64,000 nucleotides of DNA from VRUE01 sp963817945 (GTDB lineage: Bacteria; Actinomycetota; Thermoleophilia; Solirubrobacterales; 70-9): the NCBI GenBank assembly GCA_963817945.1, contig CAWFQH010000004.1, forward strand, positions 434,001-498,000. Direction: 5' to 3'. Made by a program: the position numbers and the translations under genes. The notes under the pieces are model-generated. The model had not been told where the DNA came from, did not search any database, and was given only the letters and a program-made list of their open reading frames with translations. Shown here piece after piece: positions 8,355-15,868 of the stretch (its first letter is position 1; every line of letters begins with the position of its first letter).

Positions 8355-10043
8355 GTGACGCGACTCAGCCAGACGTTCCTGCCAACGCTGAAGGATCCGC
8401 CGAGCGATGCGGAGGCCCTGTCTCACAAGCTGATGGTGCGGGCGGGGCTGATCCGGCAATTGGGGGCGGGACTTTGGACTTATCTGCCGGCGGGGTGGAG
8501 GGTTCACCGGAAGGTCGAAGCGGTGATCCGGGAGGAGATGGAGGGGATCGGGTGTCAGGAGATGCTGATGCCGGTGCTGCAGCCCGCCGAGCCGTGGAAG
8601 AAGACCGGGCGCTACGGGATCGAGGAGCTGTTCAAGCTCGAGGACCGCAAGGGGGCGGAGATGGCGCTGGCGATGACGCACGAGGAGTGCGTCACCTACC
8701 ACGTAGCCCGCGAGGTCCGCTCCTACCGCGACCTGCCGCTGATGCTCTTCCACATCCAGACCAAGGAGCGCGACGAGCCGCGGCCGCGAGCCGGCGTGCT
8801 GCGCACCCGCGAGTTCACGATGAAGGACGCCTACTCCTTCGACCGCGACGAGGAGGGGCTGGCGCGCTCGTACGAGCTACAGAGCGAGGCCTACGCGCGC
8901 ATCTTCGACCGCTGCGGTCTGCGCTGGCACCGGGTCGAGTCGGACGTCGGGATGATGGGCGGCTCCGGCGCGCACGAGTACATGGCGCCCTGTCCGGCCG
9001 GCGAGAACGAGGTGGCACTTGCGCCCGGTTACGCCGCCAACGTCGAGATCGCCTCGGCGCAGCCGCAGCCGGTCGAGCTGCCGCCCCCGCTCGACGCTCC
9101 GGAGCCGGTCTCGACGCCCGGACAGACGACCGTCGACATAGTCTCGGGCGCCCTCGGAGTGGCGCGCGGGGCCCTGATCAAGGCGATGCCGGTCGTGGTC
9201 GAGGGCCGCGGCATGGTGCTGGTGCTTCTGCGCGGCGACCACCGCCTCAACGAGGTGAAGCTGCGCAACGCCCTCGGTGCCGATTTCCGCCAGGCGCAGA
9301 CCGAGGAGATCGAGGCCGAGGTGGGACCAGCCGGCTACATCGGTCCGGTCGCGGCAAGGGTGCCGGTGCTCAAGGACGCCGCAATCGCCGGAGAGTCCTT
9401 CGTCTGTGGCGGCAACGAGCTCGACGCCCACCTGCGCGGCATCCGGCCCGGCCGCGACTTCGAGTTCGAGGAGGTCGACGTGCGCACCGTCGAGGCCGGC
9501 GACACGGCGCCCGGCGGCGGCGCAATCGAGATCGAGCCGGCGATCGAGATCGGCAACATCTTCAAGCTCGGCAGCCGCTACTCGGAGCCCCTCGGCGCCA
9601 CCTTCCTAGACGAAGAGGGTGGCGAACGCCCGGTCGTAATGGGCAGCTACGGGATCGGTCCTGCGCGGGTGGTCGCCGCCGCGATCGAGCAGGAGGCCGA
9701 CGAGCGCGGCATCGTTTGGCAGCGAGCCCTGGCGCCCTGGCAGGTCCACCTCGTCTCCCTAGCCAAGGCCGGCGAGACGGAGCGCGAGGCCGCCGACGGC
9801 CTCTACGAGCAGCTGCGGGAGGCCGGCGCCGATGTCCTCTACGACGACCGCGATGCCGGGCCCGGGGAGAAGCTGACCGACGCCGAGCTGCTCGGCTGCC
9901 CGCTGCGTGTCGTGGTCGGTCGCCGCGGGCTCGCGCAGGGCGTCGTCGAGGCGAGCGAGCGGGCCTCGGGGGCCGAGCACGAGTTGCCCGTCGAGGAGGC
10001 CGCCGAGCGAGCGCTGGCCATCCTCGGCGGCGGCGATGGCTGA
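8355..10043 (+). CDS. proS: Prolyl-tRNA synthetase
   Basis: Class II aminoacyl-tRNA synthetase charging tRNA-Pro. Residues 40-220 hold the class II catalytic motifs, including TKERDEPRPRAGVLRTREF (motif 2). A YbaK-type editing insertion occupies about residues 225-385, motif 3 with GSYGIGPARVVAAAIEQ follows, and the anticodon-binding domain ends the chain. At 562 residues with an insertion domain it is the bacterial form. It overlaps the next gene by 8 bases. Confidence 0.97.
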   Translation: MTRLSQTFLPTLKDPPSDAEALSHKLMVRAGLIRQLGAGLWTYLPAGWRVHRKVEAVIREEMEGIGCQEMLMPVLQPAEPWKKTGRYGIEELFKLEDRKGAEMALAMTHEECVTYHVAREVRSYRDLPLMLFHIQTKERDEPRPRAGVLRTREFTMKDAYSFDRDEEGLARSYELQSEAYARIFDRCGLRWHRVESDVGMMGGSGAHEYMAPCPAGENEVALAPGYAANVEIASAQPQPVELPPPLDAPEPVSTPGQTTVDIVSGALGVARGALIKAMPVVVEGRGMVLVLLRGDHRLNEVKLRNALGADFRQAQTEEIEAEVGPAGYIGPVAARVPVLKDAAIAGESFVCGGNELDAHLRGIRPGRDFEFEEVDVRTVEAGDTAPGGGAIEIEPAIEIGNIFKLGSRYSEPLGATFLDEEGGERPVVMGSYGIGPARVVAAAIEQEADERGIVWQRALAPWQVHLVSLAKAGETEREAADGLYEQLREAGADVLYDDRDAGPGEKLTDAELLGCPLRVVVGRRGLAQGVVEASERASGAEHELPVEEAAERALAILGGGDG

Positions 10044-10692
10044 CAAGGCCCCCTTCGGGCGCGGCCGGGTCCGTCGCCTCTTCGGGCTCGACCGCAGCGG
10101 ACCGCCGCCGCCGCAGACGCGCGAGGGCCAGCCGCTCAACCCCTGGACGCTGCCCAACCTGGTCGGCTACCTGCGCCTCGCCGGGCTGCCGGTCTTCCTC
10201 TACCTCGCCTTCGACTCCGGCGACGGACGCGACGCCGCTGCTGCGGCGATCTTCTGGCTGATTGCCGCCGGCGATTACCTCGACGGGCTGCTCGCCCGCA
10301 TCACCGGCCAGTACAGCCGCCTCGGCGCTCTGCTCGACCCCCTGATCGACCGCCTCACGATCCTCGCCGGCGCCGCCGTCTGCTGGCACTTCGAGCTGCT
10401 ACCGCGCTGGGCGCTCGCCCTACTCGCGGCGCGAGAGTTGGCGATGCTGCTGCTCGCCCAGTACGGCCTGCGCCACGGGGTGCAGCTCGCGGTCAACTGG
10501 CCGGGTCGGATCTCGGTCTTCCCGATCATGGGTGGGATCTTCTTCGCCCTCGCCGTCGAGGGCTGGGTGCCGGAAGCGCTGGTCGTCTTCGGCCTCGCGC
10601 TCGCCCTGCTGGCCACTGCGCTCTACGCACGCACCGGCATCCGGGAAGCGCGGGCGGCACGGGCGGCGCAAGGAAGCGCCCACTTTGGCTGA
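10036..10692 (+). CDS. CDP-alcohol phosphatidyltransferase family protein
   Basis: Membrane enzyme transferring a phosphatidyl group from CDP-diacylglycerol to an alcohol, most likely glycerol 3-phosphate (PgsA-like) or another polar head group. The active-site signature is complete: DGLLAR, eight residues, GALLDPLID (positions of D-G-x2-A-R-x8-G-x3-D-x3-D). About five hydrophobic segments follow a 35-residue basic N-terminal tail. The ATG lies inside the proS end, implying coupling. The exact acceptor alcohol cannot be read from the sequence; 218 residues. Confidence 0.88.
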   Translation: MADKAPFGRGRVRRLFGLDRSGPPPPQTREGQPLNPWTLPNLVGYLRLAGLPVFLYLAFDSGDGRDAAAAAIFWLIAAGDYLDGLLARITGQYSRLGALLDPLIDRLTILAGAAVCWHFELLPRWALALLAARELAMLLLAQYGLRHGVQLAVNWPGRISVFPIMGGIFFALAVEGWVPEALVVFGLALALLATALYARTGIREARAARAAQGSAHFG

Positions 10693-10716
10693 ACCTTCAA
10701 CCTACAGTTGAACCTT
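10690..10716 (+). repeat. Operator-like repeats before the RsiG-like/FHA/MerR operon
   Basis: TGAACCTT occurs twice as a direct repeat (10690-10697 and 10709-10716). Between and within these lies an inverted repeat, TTCAAC (10696-10701) and GTTGAA (10707-10712). The repeats overlap the -35 hexamer, so they are good candidates for a binding site, possibly of the operon's own MerR protein. Confidence 0.5.
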
Positions 10717-10735
10717 TGCTCGACGCACCTATAAT
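10708..10735 (+). promoter_or_regulatory. Sigma-70-type promoter of the RsiG-like operon
   Basis: TTGAAC at 10708-10713 and a perfect TATAAT at 10730-10735 are separated by 16 bases. This is the best consensus promoter in the window. It lies 49 bases before the first gene, which has its own GAGGAGTGAG ribosome binding site. Confidence 0.75.
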
Positions 10736-10783
10736 CGCCGCAGCGGCCAACGGAGGCAAAGGCCTCCCCGATCGAGGAGTGAG

Positions 10784-11059
10784 ATGGAGGACACCACCTT
10801 TCCCGATCTCGGCTCAGTCAGCGACGAAGAGCTGAAAGAGCTGATCGACAAGCTCACCGAGGAGGAGAACGAGATCTCCTATCGGCGCCGGGTCCTGCAC
10901 GGCAAGATCGACATCCTGCGCGCCGAGCTGGTCACTCGCCTGCGCCACAAGCGCGAAAGCGGCGACTCGCTGATCTCCGGTGACGACGTCGCGCAACTGA
11001 CCGACATTCTCGCCGGCAAGACGCAGCAACCGCCACCCGAGGACAAACCGGCGGCCTAG
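10784..11059 (+). CDS. RsiG-like putative c-di-GMP-responsive anti-sigma factor
   Basis: Small acidic helical protein of 91 residues. RsiG proteins bind a WhiG-type sigma factor together with cyclic di-GMP, using a coiled-coil motif E-x3-S-x2-R-x3-Q-x3-D. Here the spacing is exact at E28, S32, R35, H39 and D43, with His where Gln is usual. There is only one copy of the motif, as expected of a homodimeric form. It begins an operon with an FHA protein and a MerR regulator. No sigma gene lies nearby, so the partner is unknown. Family assignment is from motif and context, not from a search. Confidence 0.7.
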   Translation: MEDTTFPDLGSVSDEELKELIDKLTEEENEISYRRRVLHGKIDILRAELVTRLRHKRESGDSLISGDDVAQLTDILAGKTQQPPPEDKPAA

Positions 11060-11076
11060 GAGCGAAGGAGCGAGCG

Positions 11077-11550
11077 ATGGCCGCCCACTGCCCGGAGTGC
11101 GGATTTGTCAACCCCGAGGGGGCCAACTACTGCCAGAAGTGCGGCGCCTTCCTCGGCGGTCCCTCCGAGGGCGGCGAGGAACCGACGACGATGACCTACA
11201 CGGTCGACGACACCGGCGAGATGCAGCGGATCGACATCGACCAGGTTGTCGAGCGCGAGGGAGCGGCGCTGGTGATCCGCTCCGGGGGCGGCCGAGCGGG
11301 GGAGAGCTTCACGATCACCGAGGACCGGATCAGCATCGGCCGCAGTCCCGACGCCGGCGTCTTCCTCGACGACGTCACCGTCTCCCGCAACCACGCGCTG
11401 CTGGTGCGGCGGCGCGATGGCCTCTACATCGATGACCTCGGCTCGCTCAACGGGACCTACGTGAACCGGCGCCGCATCGAGTCGCACCTGCTCGCCGACG
11501 GCGACGAGATTCAGGTCGGCAAGTACAAGCTGAGCTACTTGGAGAAGTAG
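11077..11550 (+). CDS. Zinc-ribbon FHA domain protein (GarA/OdhI-like)
   Basis: Residues 5-22 form a CPEC...CQKC zinc ribbon. A linker with PTTMTYTVDD (about residues 36-45) resembles the phosphorylatable threonine segment of GarA/OdhI. An FHA domain follows with SIGRSPD, VSRNHA and GSLNGTYVN, the phosphothreonine-binding loops. In mycobacteria and corynebacteria such proteins are phosphorylated by Ser/Thr kinases and control 2-oxoglutarate metabolism. The next gene is a MerR regulator, as in the mycobacterial garA neighbourhood. The role in this organism is inferred; 157 residues. Confidence 0.85.
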   Translation: MAAHCPECGFVNPEGANYCQKCGAFLGGPSEGGEEPTTMTYTVDDTGEMQRIDIDQVVEREGAALVIRSGGGRAGESFTITEDRISIGRSPDAGVFLDDVTVSRNHALLVRRRDGLYIDDLGSLNGTYVNRRRIESHLLADGDEIQVGKYKLSYLEK

Positions 11551-11557
11551 GAAGCAG

Positions 11558-12301
11558 ATGGCCGTCTCCGAGCAGCATCACCGCCAACGCGACTCGCGAC
11601 CGCGCAAGGCGCTGACGATCGGCGCCGTCTGCAAGATCCTCCAGGGCGAGTTCGACGACGTCTCGATCTCAAAGATCCGCTACCTGGAGGACCAGAAACT
11701 GCTCAGCCCGCGGCGCACGCCGGGCGGCTACCGTCTCTACAGCCAGTCCGACGTCGAGCGTCTACGGACGATCCTGCGCCTGCAGCGCGACGAGTTCCTG
11801 CCGTTGCGGGTGATTCGCCAGGAGCTGGCGGCCGGCGGCGACCTCGACTTCTCCGGCAGCGGTGGCGATCGGCGGCCGGCGGCCGGGGCGGTGCGGCGAG
11901 CGATCCTCGTCAACACCTCCAACGCCTACCTCGGCCTCGAGGAGCTGATCGAGGAGACCGGCGCCCGCGCCGAGCTGATCGCCGAGCTCGAGAACTTCGG
12001 CATAGTCGAGCCGGAGAAGCGCGACGGCAAGATCGTCTACGACGAGACCGACCGCGAGATCGTCCGCGCCGCCAACGAGCTCTCGCGGGTCGGCGTCGGG
12101 GCACGCAACCTGCGGGTCTTTCGCTCCTCGGCCGACCGCGAGTCGAACCTGCTGGAAGCGCTGCTTGGTCCCTCGCTGCGCTCGCGCAACCCGGAGCGGC
12201 GCAAGGAGGCCCTGGAGAGCCTCGAGAGCTTGGCCGCGACTGTCAGCCACCTGAAGCACCTGCTGCTGGTGCGGGACCTGCGTCGCCTCGCCGGCGACTG
12301 A
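11558..12301 (+). CDS. MerR family regulator (FtsR-like)
   Basis: An N-terminal winged helix-turn-helix includes ISKIRYLEDQKLLSPRRTPG and YRLYSQSDVERLRTIL (about residues 30-75). It is followed by a 170-residue C-terminal region with a second helical unit and no metal-binding cysteines. This two-domain layout, directly after an FHA gene, matches actinobacterial FtsR/Rv1828-type regulators. It is the last gene of the RsiG-like operon and a candidate autoregulator through the repeats at 10690-10716. Confidence 0.82.
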   Translation: MAVSEQHHRQRDSRPRKALTIGAVCKILQGEFDDVSISKIRYLEDQKLLSPRRTPGGYRLYSQSDVERLRTILRLQRDEFLPLRVIRQELAAGGDLDFSGSGGDRRPAAGAVRRAILVNTSNAYLGLEELIEETGARAELIAELENFGIVEPEKRDGKIVYDETDREIVRAANELSRVGVGARNLRVFRSSADRESNLLEALLGPSLRSRNPERRKEALESLESLAATVSHLKHLLLVRDLRRLAGD

Positions 12302-12315
12302 GGCCGCCGCCCTCA

Positions 12316-12777
12316 ATGCCACGGGTCACCCGCAGCCGGACCGTCGCGGCGCCGCCCCGCGAGGTCTGGGACCTGGTCTCCGACCCCTACAGCCTGCCGC
12401 GCTGGTGGCCGCGCGCGACCAGGGTGGAGGGCGTCGACCGCAAGCCCGGCGGCCGACGCAGCCAGTGGACGATGGTGCTGGAGACGGCAGAGGGGCGCGG
12501 GGTGCGGGCGGACTACCGCTGTGTCAGCTCCGCTGAGGGCGAGCGCTACGCCTGGGAGCAGCAGCTGGCGGGGACCCCATTTGAGCGCCACCTGCGCAGC
12601 TCGGCGGTCGAGATCGTGCTGTCTGCGGAGGGCGAGGGGACCGAGATCTCGCTGCGCTCCGACCAGAAGCTGAGAGGCCTATCCCGGCTCGGTTCGAGGA
12701 TGATGCGCGGCGGCCAGGGTAAGACGCTGGAGCAGGCGCTCGACGGGATCGAGGCGGCGCTCGGAGGCAACGAGTGA
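12316..12777 (+). CDS. SRPBCC (START-like) family protein
   Basis: A 153-residue helix-grip protein. Its start VTRSRTVAAPPREVWDLVSD and the PRWWPRATRVEG segment are typical of polyketide cyclase/dehydrase-like SRPBCC proteins, which bind small hydrophobic ligands. It lies 14 bases after the MerR gene and just before an alkyl-DHAP synthase-like gene. I cannot say what ligand it binds. Confidence 0.75.
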   Translation: MPRVTRSRTVAAPPREVWDLVSDPYSLPRWWPRATRVEGVDRKPGGRRSQWTMVLETAEGRGVRADYRCVSSAEGERYAWEQQLAGTPFERHLRSSAVEIVLSAEGEGTEISLRSDQKLRGLSRLGSRMMRGGQGKTLEQALDGIEAALGGNE

Positions 12778-12832
12778 ATGCGCCTGGTGCAAAACTCGGA
12801 ATATGTCCGACTAAGGCGTCAAGGGTGCGGAG

Positions 12833-14464
12833 ATGATCGAACCGCGACGAGATTCCAAGTGGTGGGGGTGGGGCGATCCGTCGGTCGAGCCGGAGCTGGA
12901 CGTTGAGGCGCAGGCGACCCTGGCCGAGTGGATCGGCGAGCTGACGCCGACCCCGCACGCCGCATCACTCGACGGTTTCCAGCTGCCAGATCCGGAGCCG
13001 CTGCCCGACGCCCTCATCGAGGCAGTGGGGGCCGAGGCCGTCTTCACGGCGGTCGAGGACCGACTTCGGCACGCGACCGGGTGCGGCTATGCCGACCTGG
13101 TGCGGCTGCGCAGCGGCCGGCTCGAGGCCGCGCCAGACGCGGTGCTGCTTCCCGCCGACGCGGACGCCGTCCAGCGGGTGCTCGAAATCTGCACTGCGGA
13201 GGGGATTGCGATCGTCCCCTACGGTGGCGGCACCAGCGTCGTCGGTGGGGTCGAGCCGTTCCGGGGAGCGCACGGTCGGCTCCTCAGCCTCGACCTCTCG
13301 CGGCTGCGTGGGGTCGAGGTCGACGAGCGCTCGCTGACCGCGCGCCTCGGAGCTGGCCTGCGGGGTCCCGAGGCAGAGGCGGCGCTCGCCCAGCGCGGCG
13401 TCACCCTCGGCCACTTCCCGCAGTCGTTCGAGTACGCGACGATCGGCGGCTTCGCCGCGACCCGCTCGGCCGGGCAATCCTCGAGCGGCTACGGTCGCTT
13501 CGACGAGGTCGTCAGCGCGGTGCGCCTGCTCGCGCCCACCGGCGAGCTGCGAACCCTGGAGACGCCGCACACTGCTGCCGGGCCCTCGCTGCGCCAGACC
13601 GTGATCGGCTCCGAGGGAGTTCTCGGCGTCATCCCGGAGGTGACCGTGCGGGTGCGGCCCGCGCCTGCGATCCGACGCTACGAGGGCTGGATGGCTGAGA
13701 GCTTCGAAGCCGGCGCCGAGATCGTGCGGGCACTGGCGCAGGGGCCCGGACTGCCCGCCGTGATCAGGATCTCCGACGAGGAGGAGACGCGCGCCTCGCT
13801 GGCGCTGTCCGGCCCCCGCGGGGTCGCGGGGGCGCTGTTTGGCCGCTATCTCGCCCTGCGCCGCCGTGGCGAGGGCTGCCTGATCGTCGTCGGGGTTGAG
13901 GGCGACGAGGAGTCGGTCTCCCGCCGCCGCGCGCTCACGGTGCGGGAGCTACGGCGGGGTGGCGCCGCCTACCTAGGCCAGGCCGCCGGCCGCTCCTGGG
14001 AGCACGGCCGCTTCCAGGGCCCCTATCTGCGCGACACGCTGATGGACGCCGGCGCGATCGTCGAGACCCTGGAGACCTCGCACACCTGGGCGCGGCTGGA
14101 AGAGCTGCGCGGAGTCGTCGGCACCGCGATCCGCAACTCGCTCGCCGCCCAGGGCACGCCGGGCCTGGTGCTCTGCCACCTTTCTCACGCCTACGCCGAC
14201 GGCGCGTCGCTCTATTACACGTTCATCGCCCGTGCCCGTGTGGGGGAAGAGCTGGACCAGTGGCGGGCGGTGAAGCGGGCCGCCTCGGAGGCGATCGTCG
14301 CCACCGGCGCCACCATCACCCACCACCACGCGATCGGCCGCGATCACGCCCCCTACATGGAGGCAGAGGTCGGCGCGCTCGGGATAGAGGCCCTGCGCGC
14401 GCTCAAGGAACGACTCGACCCAACGGGGATCATGAACCCCGGCAAGCTTTTGCCGTCGAGCTAG
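12833..14464 (+). CDS. FAD-binding oxidase, alkyldihydroxyacetonephosphate synthase-like
   Basis: The N-terminal RRDSKWWGWGDP, the PYGGGTSVVGGVEP FAD loop and GFAATRSAGQSSSGYGRF place it in the VAO-type flavoenzyme group close to alkylglycerone-phosphate synthase. The C-terminus has LVLCHLSHAYADGASLYYTF, the catalytic-type HHHAIGRDHAPYM and DPTGIMNPGKLLP. The human enzyme swaps an acyl for an alkyl group to form ether lipids. In bacteria the substrate is often unproven. Length 543 residues. The stop overlaps by three bases the stop of the convergent gene. Confidence 0.82.
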   Translation: MIEPRRDSKWWGWGDPSVEPELDVEAQATLAEWIGELTPTPHAASLDGFQLPDPEPLPDALIEAVGAEAVFTAVEDRLRHATGCGYADLVRLRSGRLEAAPDAVLLPADADAVQRVLEICTAEGIAIVPYGGGTSVVGGVEPFRGAHGRLLSLDLSRLRGVEVDERSLTARLGAGLRGPEAEAALAQRGVTLGHFPQSFEYATIGGFAATRSAGQSSSGYGRFDEVVSAVRLLAPTGELRTLETPHTAAGPSLRQTVIGSEGVLGVIPEVTVRVRPAPAIRRYEGWMAESFEAGAEIVRALAQGPGLPAVIRISDEEETRASLALSGPRGVAGALFGRYLALRRRGEGCLIVVGVEGDEESVSRRRALTVRELRRGGAAYLGQAAGRSWEHGRFQGPYLRDTLMDAGAIVETLETSHTWARLEELRGVVGTAIRNSLAAQGTPGLVLCHLSHAYADGASLYYTFIARARVGEELDQWRAVKRAASEAIVATGATITHHHAIGRDHAPYMEAEVGALGIEALRALKERLDPTGIMNPGKLLPSS

Positions 14465-15381
14465 CTGCTCTCGGCGGAGGCTTGGACCAGCGGGCCCTCG
14501 ATGTCCCCGCTGAGGACGGTCTCGCCGGTGTAGCGGGGGAGGCGTTGGTCGCGCCTGGCTGCGGCAACCTCGGCTTGATAGGCGGCGTTGGCGGTCTGCG
14601 AGACCTTGATCTCGCGGAAGGAGCCGCTGGCGACGAGGGCGAGCAGTTCGGTCGGCACCGGGAAGCGTGCCGCGAGTTTGCCGTTCTCGCCGACTTTGAC
14701 GGCCCCCACCCGCAGGGCAAGTTTCGGCGCACGGTAGAGCCAGATCGCGTAGTTCTCGCCCGGCGCGCTGGGCGCCAAACCCTGTGCCAGTACCTGCAGG
14801 ACCACCCGTTTGCCGAGTCTGCCGAACAGTGCCTGGCCTTCGCCATCCCCGTCACCTTCGGGCTCCAGGGCGGCTTGGGTCAGTTTGCCGTTGGCGGTAT
14901 CGAGACTGCCCTGCAGCGCGGCGCCCGAGTCGTCGGAGCCGCCGTCGCCGCCGATATCGATCGCGCCGGTGGCGAAGAGCACGATCAGCAGCACGACGAC
15001 CGCACCCCCGATCAGCTCCCAAAGGCGCCTGCCCTGGGGCAGAGCCAGCCGAGCGCCAGCCGAGCGCCGACCAGGCCTGTCCCCATGCTGCTCAGCCTTG
15101 CTGGGCGCGGAGCGGTCTCTGCGTGGGGGAGGAGACGATTCTGCCGCGGGTGGCGTGGGGCGGGGTTCCTCGCCGGCAGCGTCGTCCCGCGAGGACGAGG
15201 AGCCCCGCCCCACGACAGGACCCGCGGCCGACTCACCCTCGTCCAAAGCGTTCAAGGCACCCTTGACCCTCGAGCGCACCTCGTCCACGCTCAGTCCCAT
15301 CAGGGCCGCGATGTCGCCATACCCCTCTTCGCGCTGCGCGAGCAATCGCAGCAGCGCCCTCTGGTCGTCGCTCAGCGGCAC
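14461..15381 (-). CDS. Membrane protein with N-terminal HTH and RskA-like extracytoplasmic domain
   Basis: Residues 3-45 look like a sigma region 4-type helix-turn-helix (SDDQRALLRLLAQ, GYGDIAALMGLSVDEVRSRV). A low-complexity Ser/Pro/Arg linker follows, then one membrane helix at about 121-140. The outer domain, with ENYAIWLYR and KVGENGKLAARFPVP, resembles anti-sigma-K factor C-terminal domains. It could bind RNA polymerase or DNA directly rather than a separate sigma factor. No sigma gene is adjacent. The GTG start follows a TAGGGT hexamer at 15391-15396. Function is inferred; 306 residues. Confidence 0.6.
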   Translation of the reverse strand: MPLSDDQRALLRLLAQREEGYGDIAALMGLSVDEVRSRVKGALNALDEGESAAGPVVGRGSSSSRDDAAGEEPRPTPPAAESSPPPRRDRSAPSKAEQHGDRPGRRSAGARLALPQGRRLWELIGGAVVVLLIVLFATGAIDIGGDGGSDDSGAALQGSLDTANGKLTQAALEPEGDGDGEGQALFGRLGKRVVLQVLAQGLAPSAPGENYAIWLYRAPKLALRVGAVKVGENGKLAARFPVPTELLALVASGSFREIKVSQTANAAYQAEVAAARRDQRLPRYTGETVLSGDIEGPLVQASAESS

Positions 15382-15390
15382 GGGCGCTGA

Positions 15391-15396
15391 ACCCTA
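15391..15396 (-). promoter_or_regulatory. Candidate -10 element of the HTH/RskA-like gene
   Basis: TAGGGT on the minus strand, 9 bases from the GTG start. The divergent thioesterase has the same hexamer at 15423-15428. Confidence 0.35.
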
Positions 15397-15422
15397 CGCG
15401 ATGCGCTCGCGGCCGGTCTGAG

Positions 15423-15428
15423 TAGGGT
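15423..15428 (+). promoter_or_regulatory. Candidate -10 element of the thioesterase gene
   Basis: TAGGGT ends 8 bases before the ATG at 15437. Confidence 0.4.
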
Positions 15429-15436
15429 GCGCGGGG

Positions 15437-15868
15437 ATGGCGGACGATCCACGCGGGCTCACCTCGCACTTCGACGCGCTGGTCGGGACGGAGTGGCTGG
15501 ATGACGATCCGGACCACGCCCGGGTGCGGGTCTCGATGCGTGACGAGCTGCGTCAGCCGGTGGGGCTGATGCACGGCGGCGTGATCTCGACCTTGGTCGA
15601 GAGCGTCTGCTCGCGCGCCACCGCGCTGGCGGTGCTGGGCGACGGCATGGCGGCGATGGGGCAGTCGATCTCGGTCAGCTTTATGCGGCCGATCACGGAG
15701 GGGCACGCGGAGGTCAACGCCCGCGCCCGTCACCGCGGCCGCACCACCTGGGTCTGGGACGCCGAGGTTCGTGACGCTGAGGGCCGACTCTGCGCCCTCG
15801 CGCAGATGACGATCGCCGTCAGGCCCTTGCCGAAAGACCTAGCCGCCGAAGCGATTCGTTATCGGTAG
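15437..15868 (+). CDS. PaaI family hotdog-fold thioesterase
   Basis: Probable acyl-CoA thioesterase. The 143-residue single hotdog domain carries the family motif GLMHGGVISTLVES (His-Gly-Gly before the long helix) and ISVSFMRPITEG. The gene is divergent from the HTH/RskA-like gene, and its last 30 bases overlap the end of nadE on the other strand. The substrate is unknown. Confidence 0.85.
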   Translation: MADDPRGLTSHFDALVGTEWLDDDPDHARVRVSMRDELRQPVGLMHGGVISTLVESVCSRATALAVLGDGMAAMGQSISVSFMRPITEGHAEVNARARHRGRTTWVWDAEVRDAEGRLCALAQMTIAVRPLPKDLAAEAIRYR

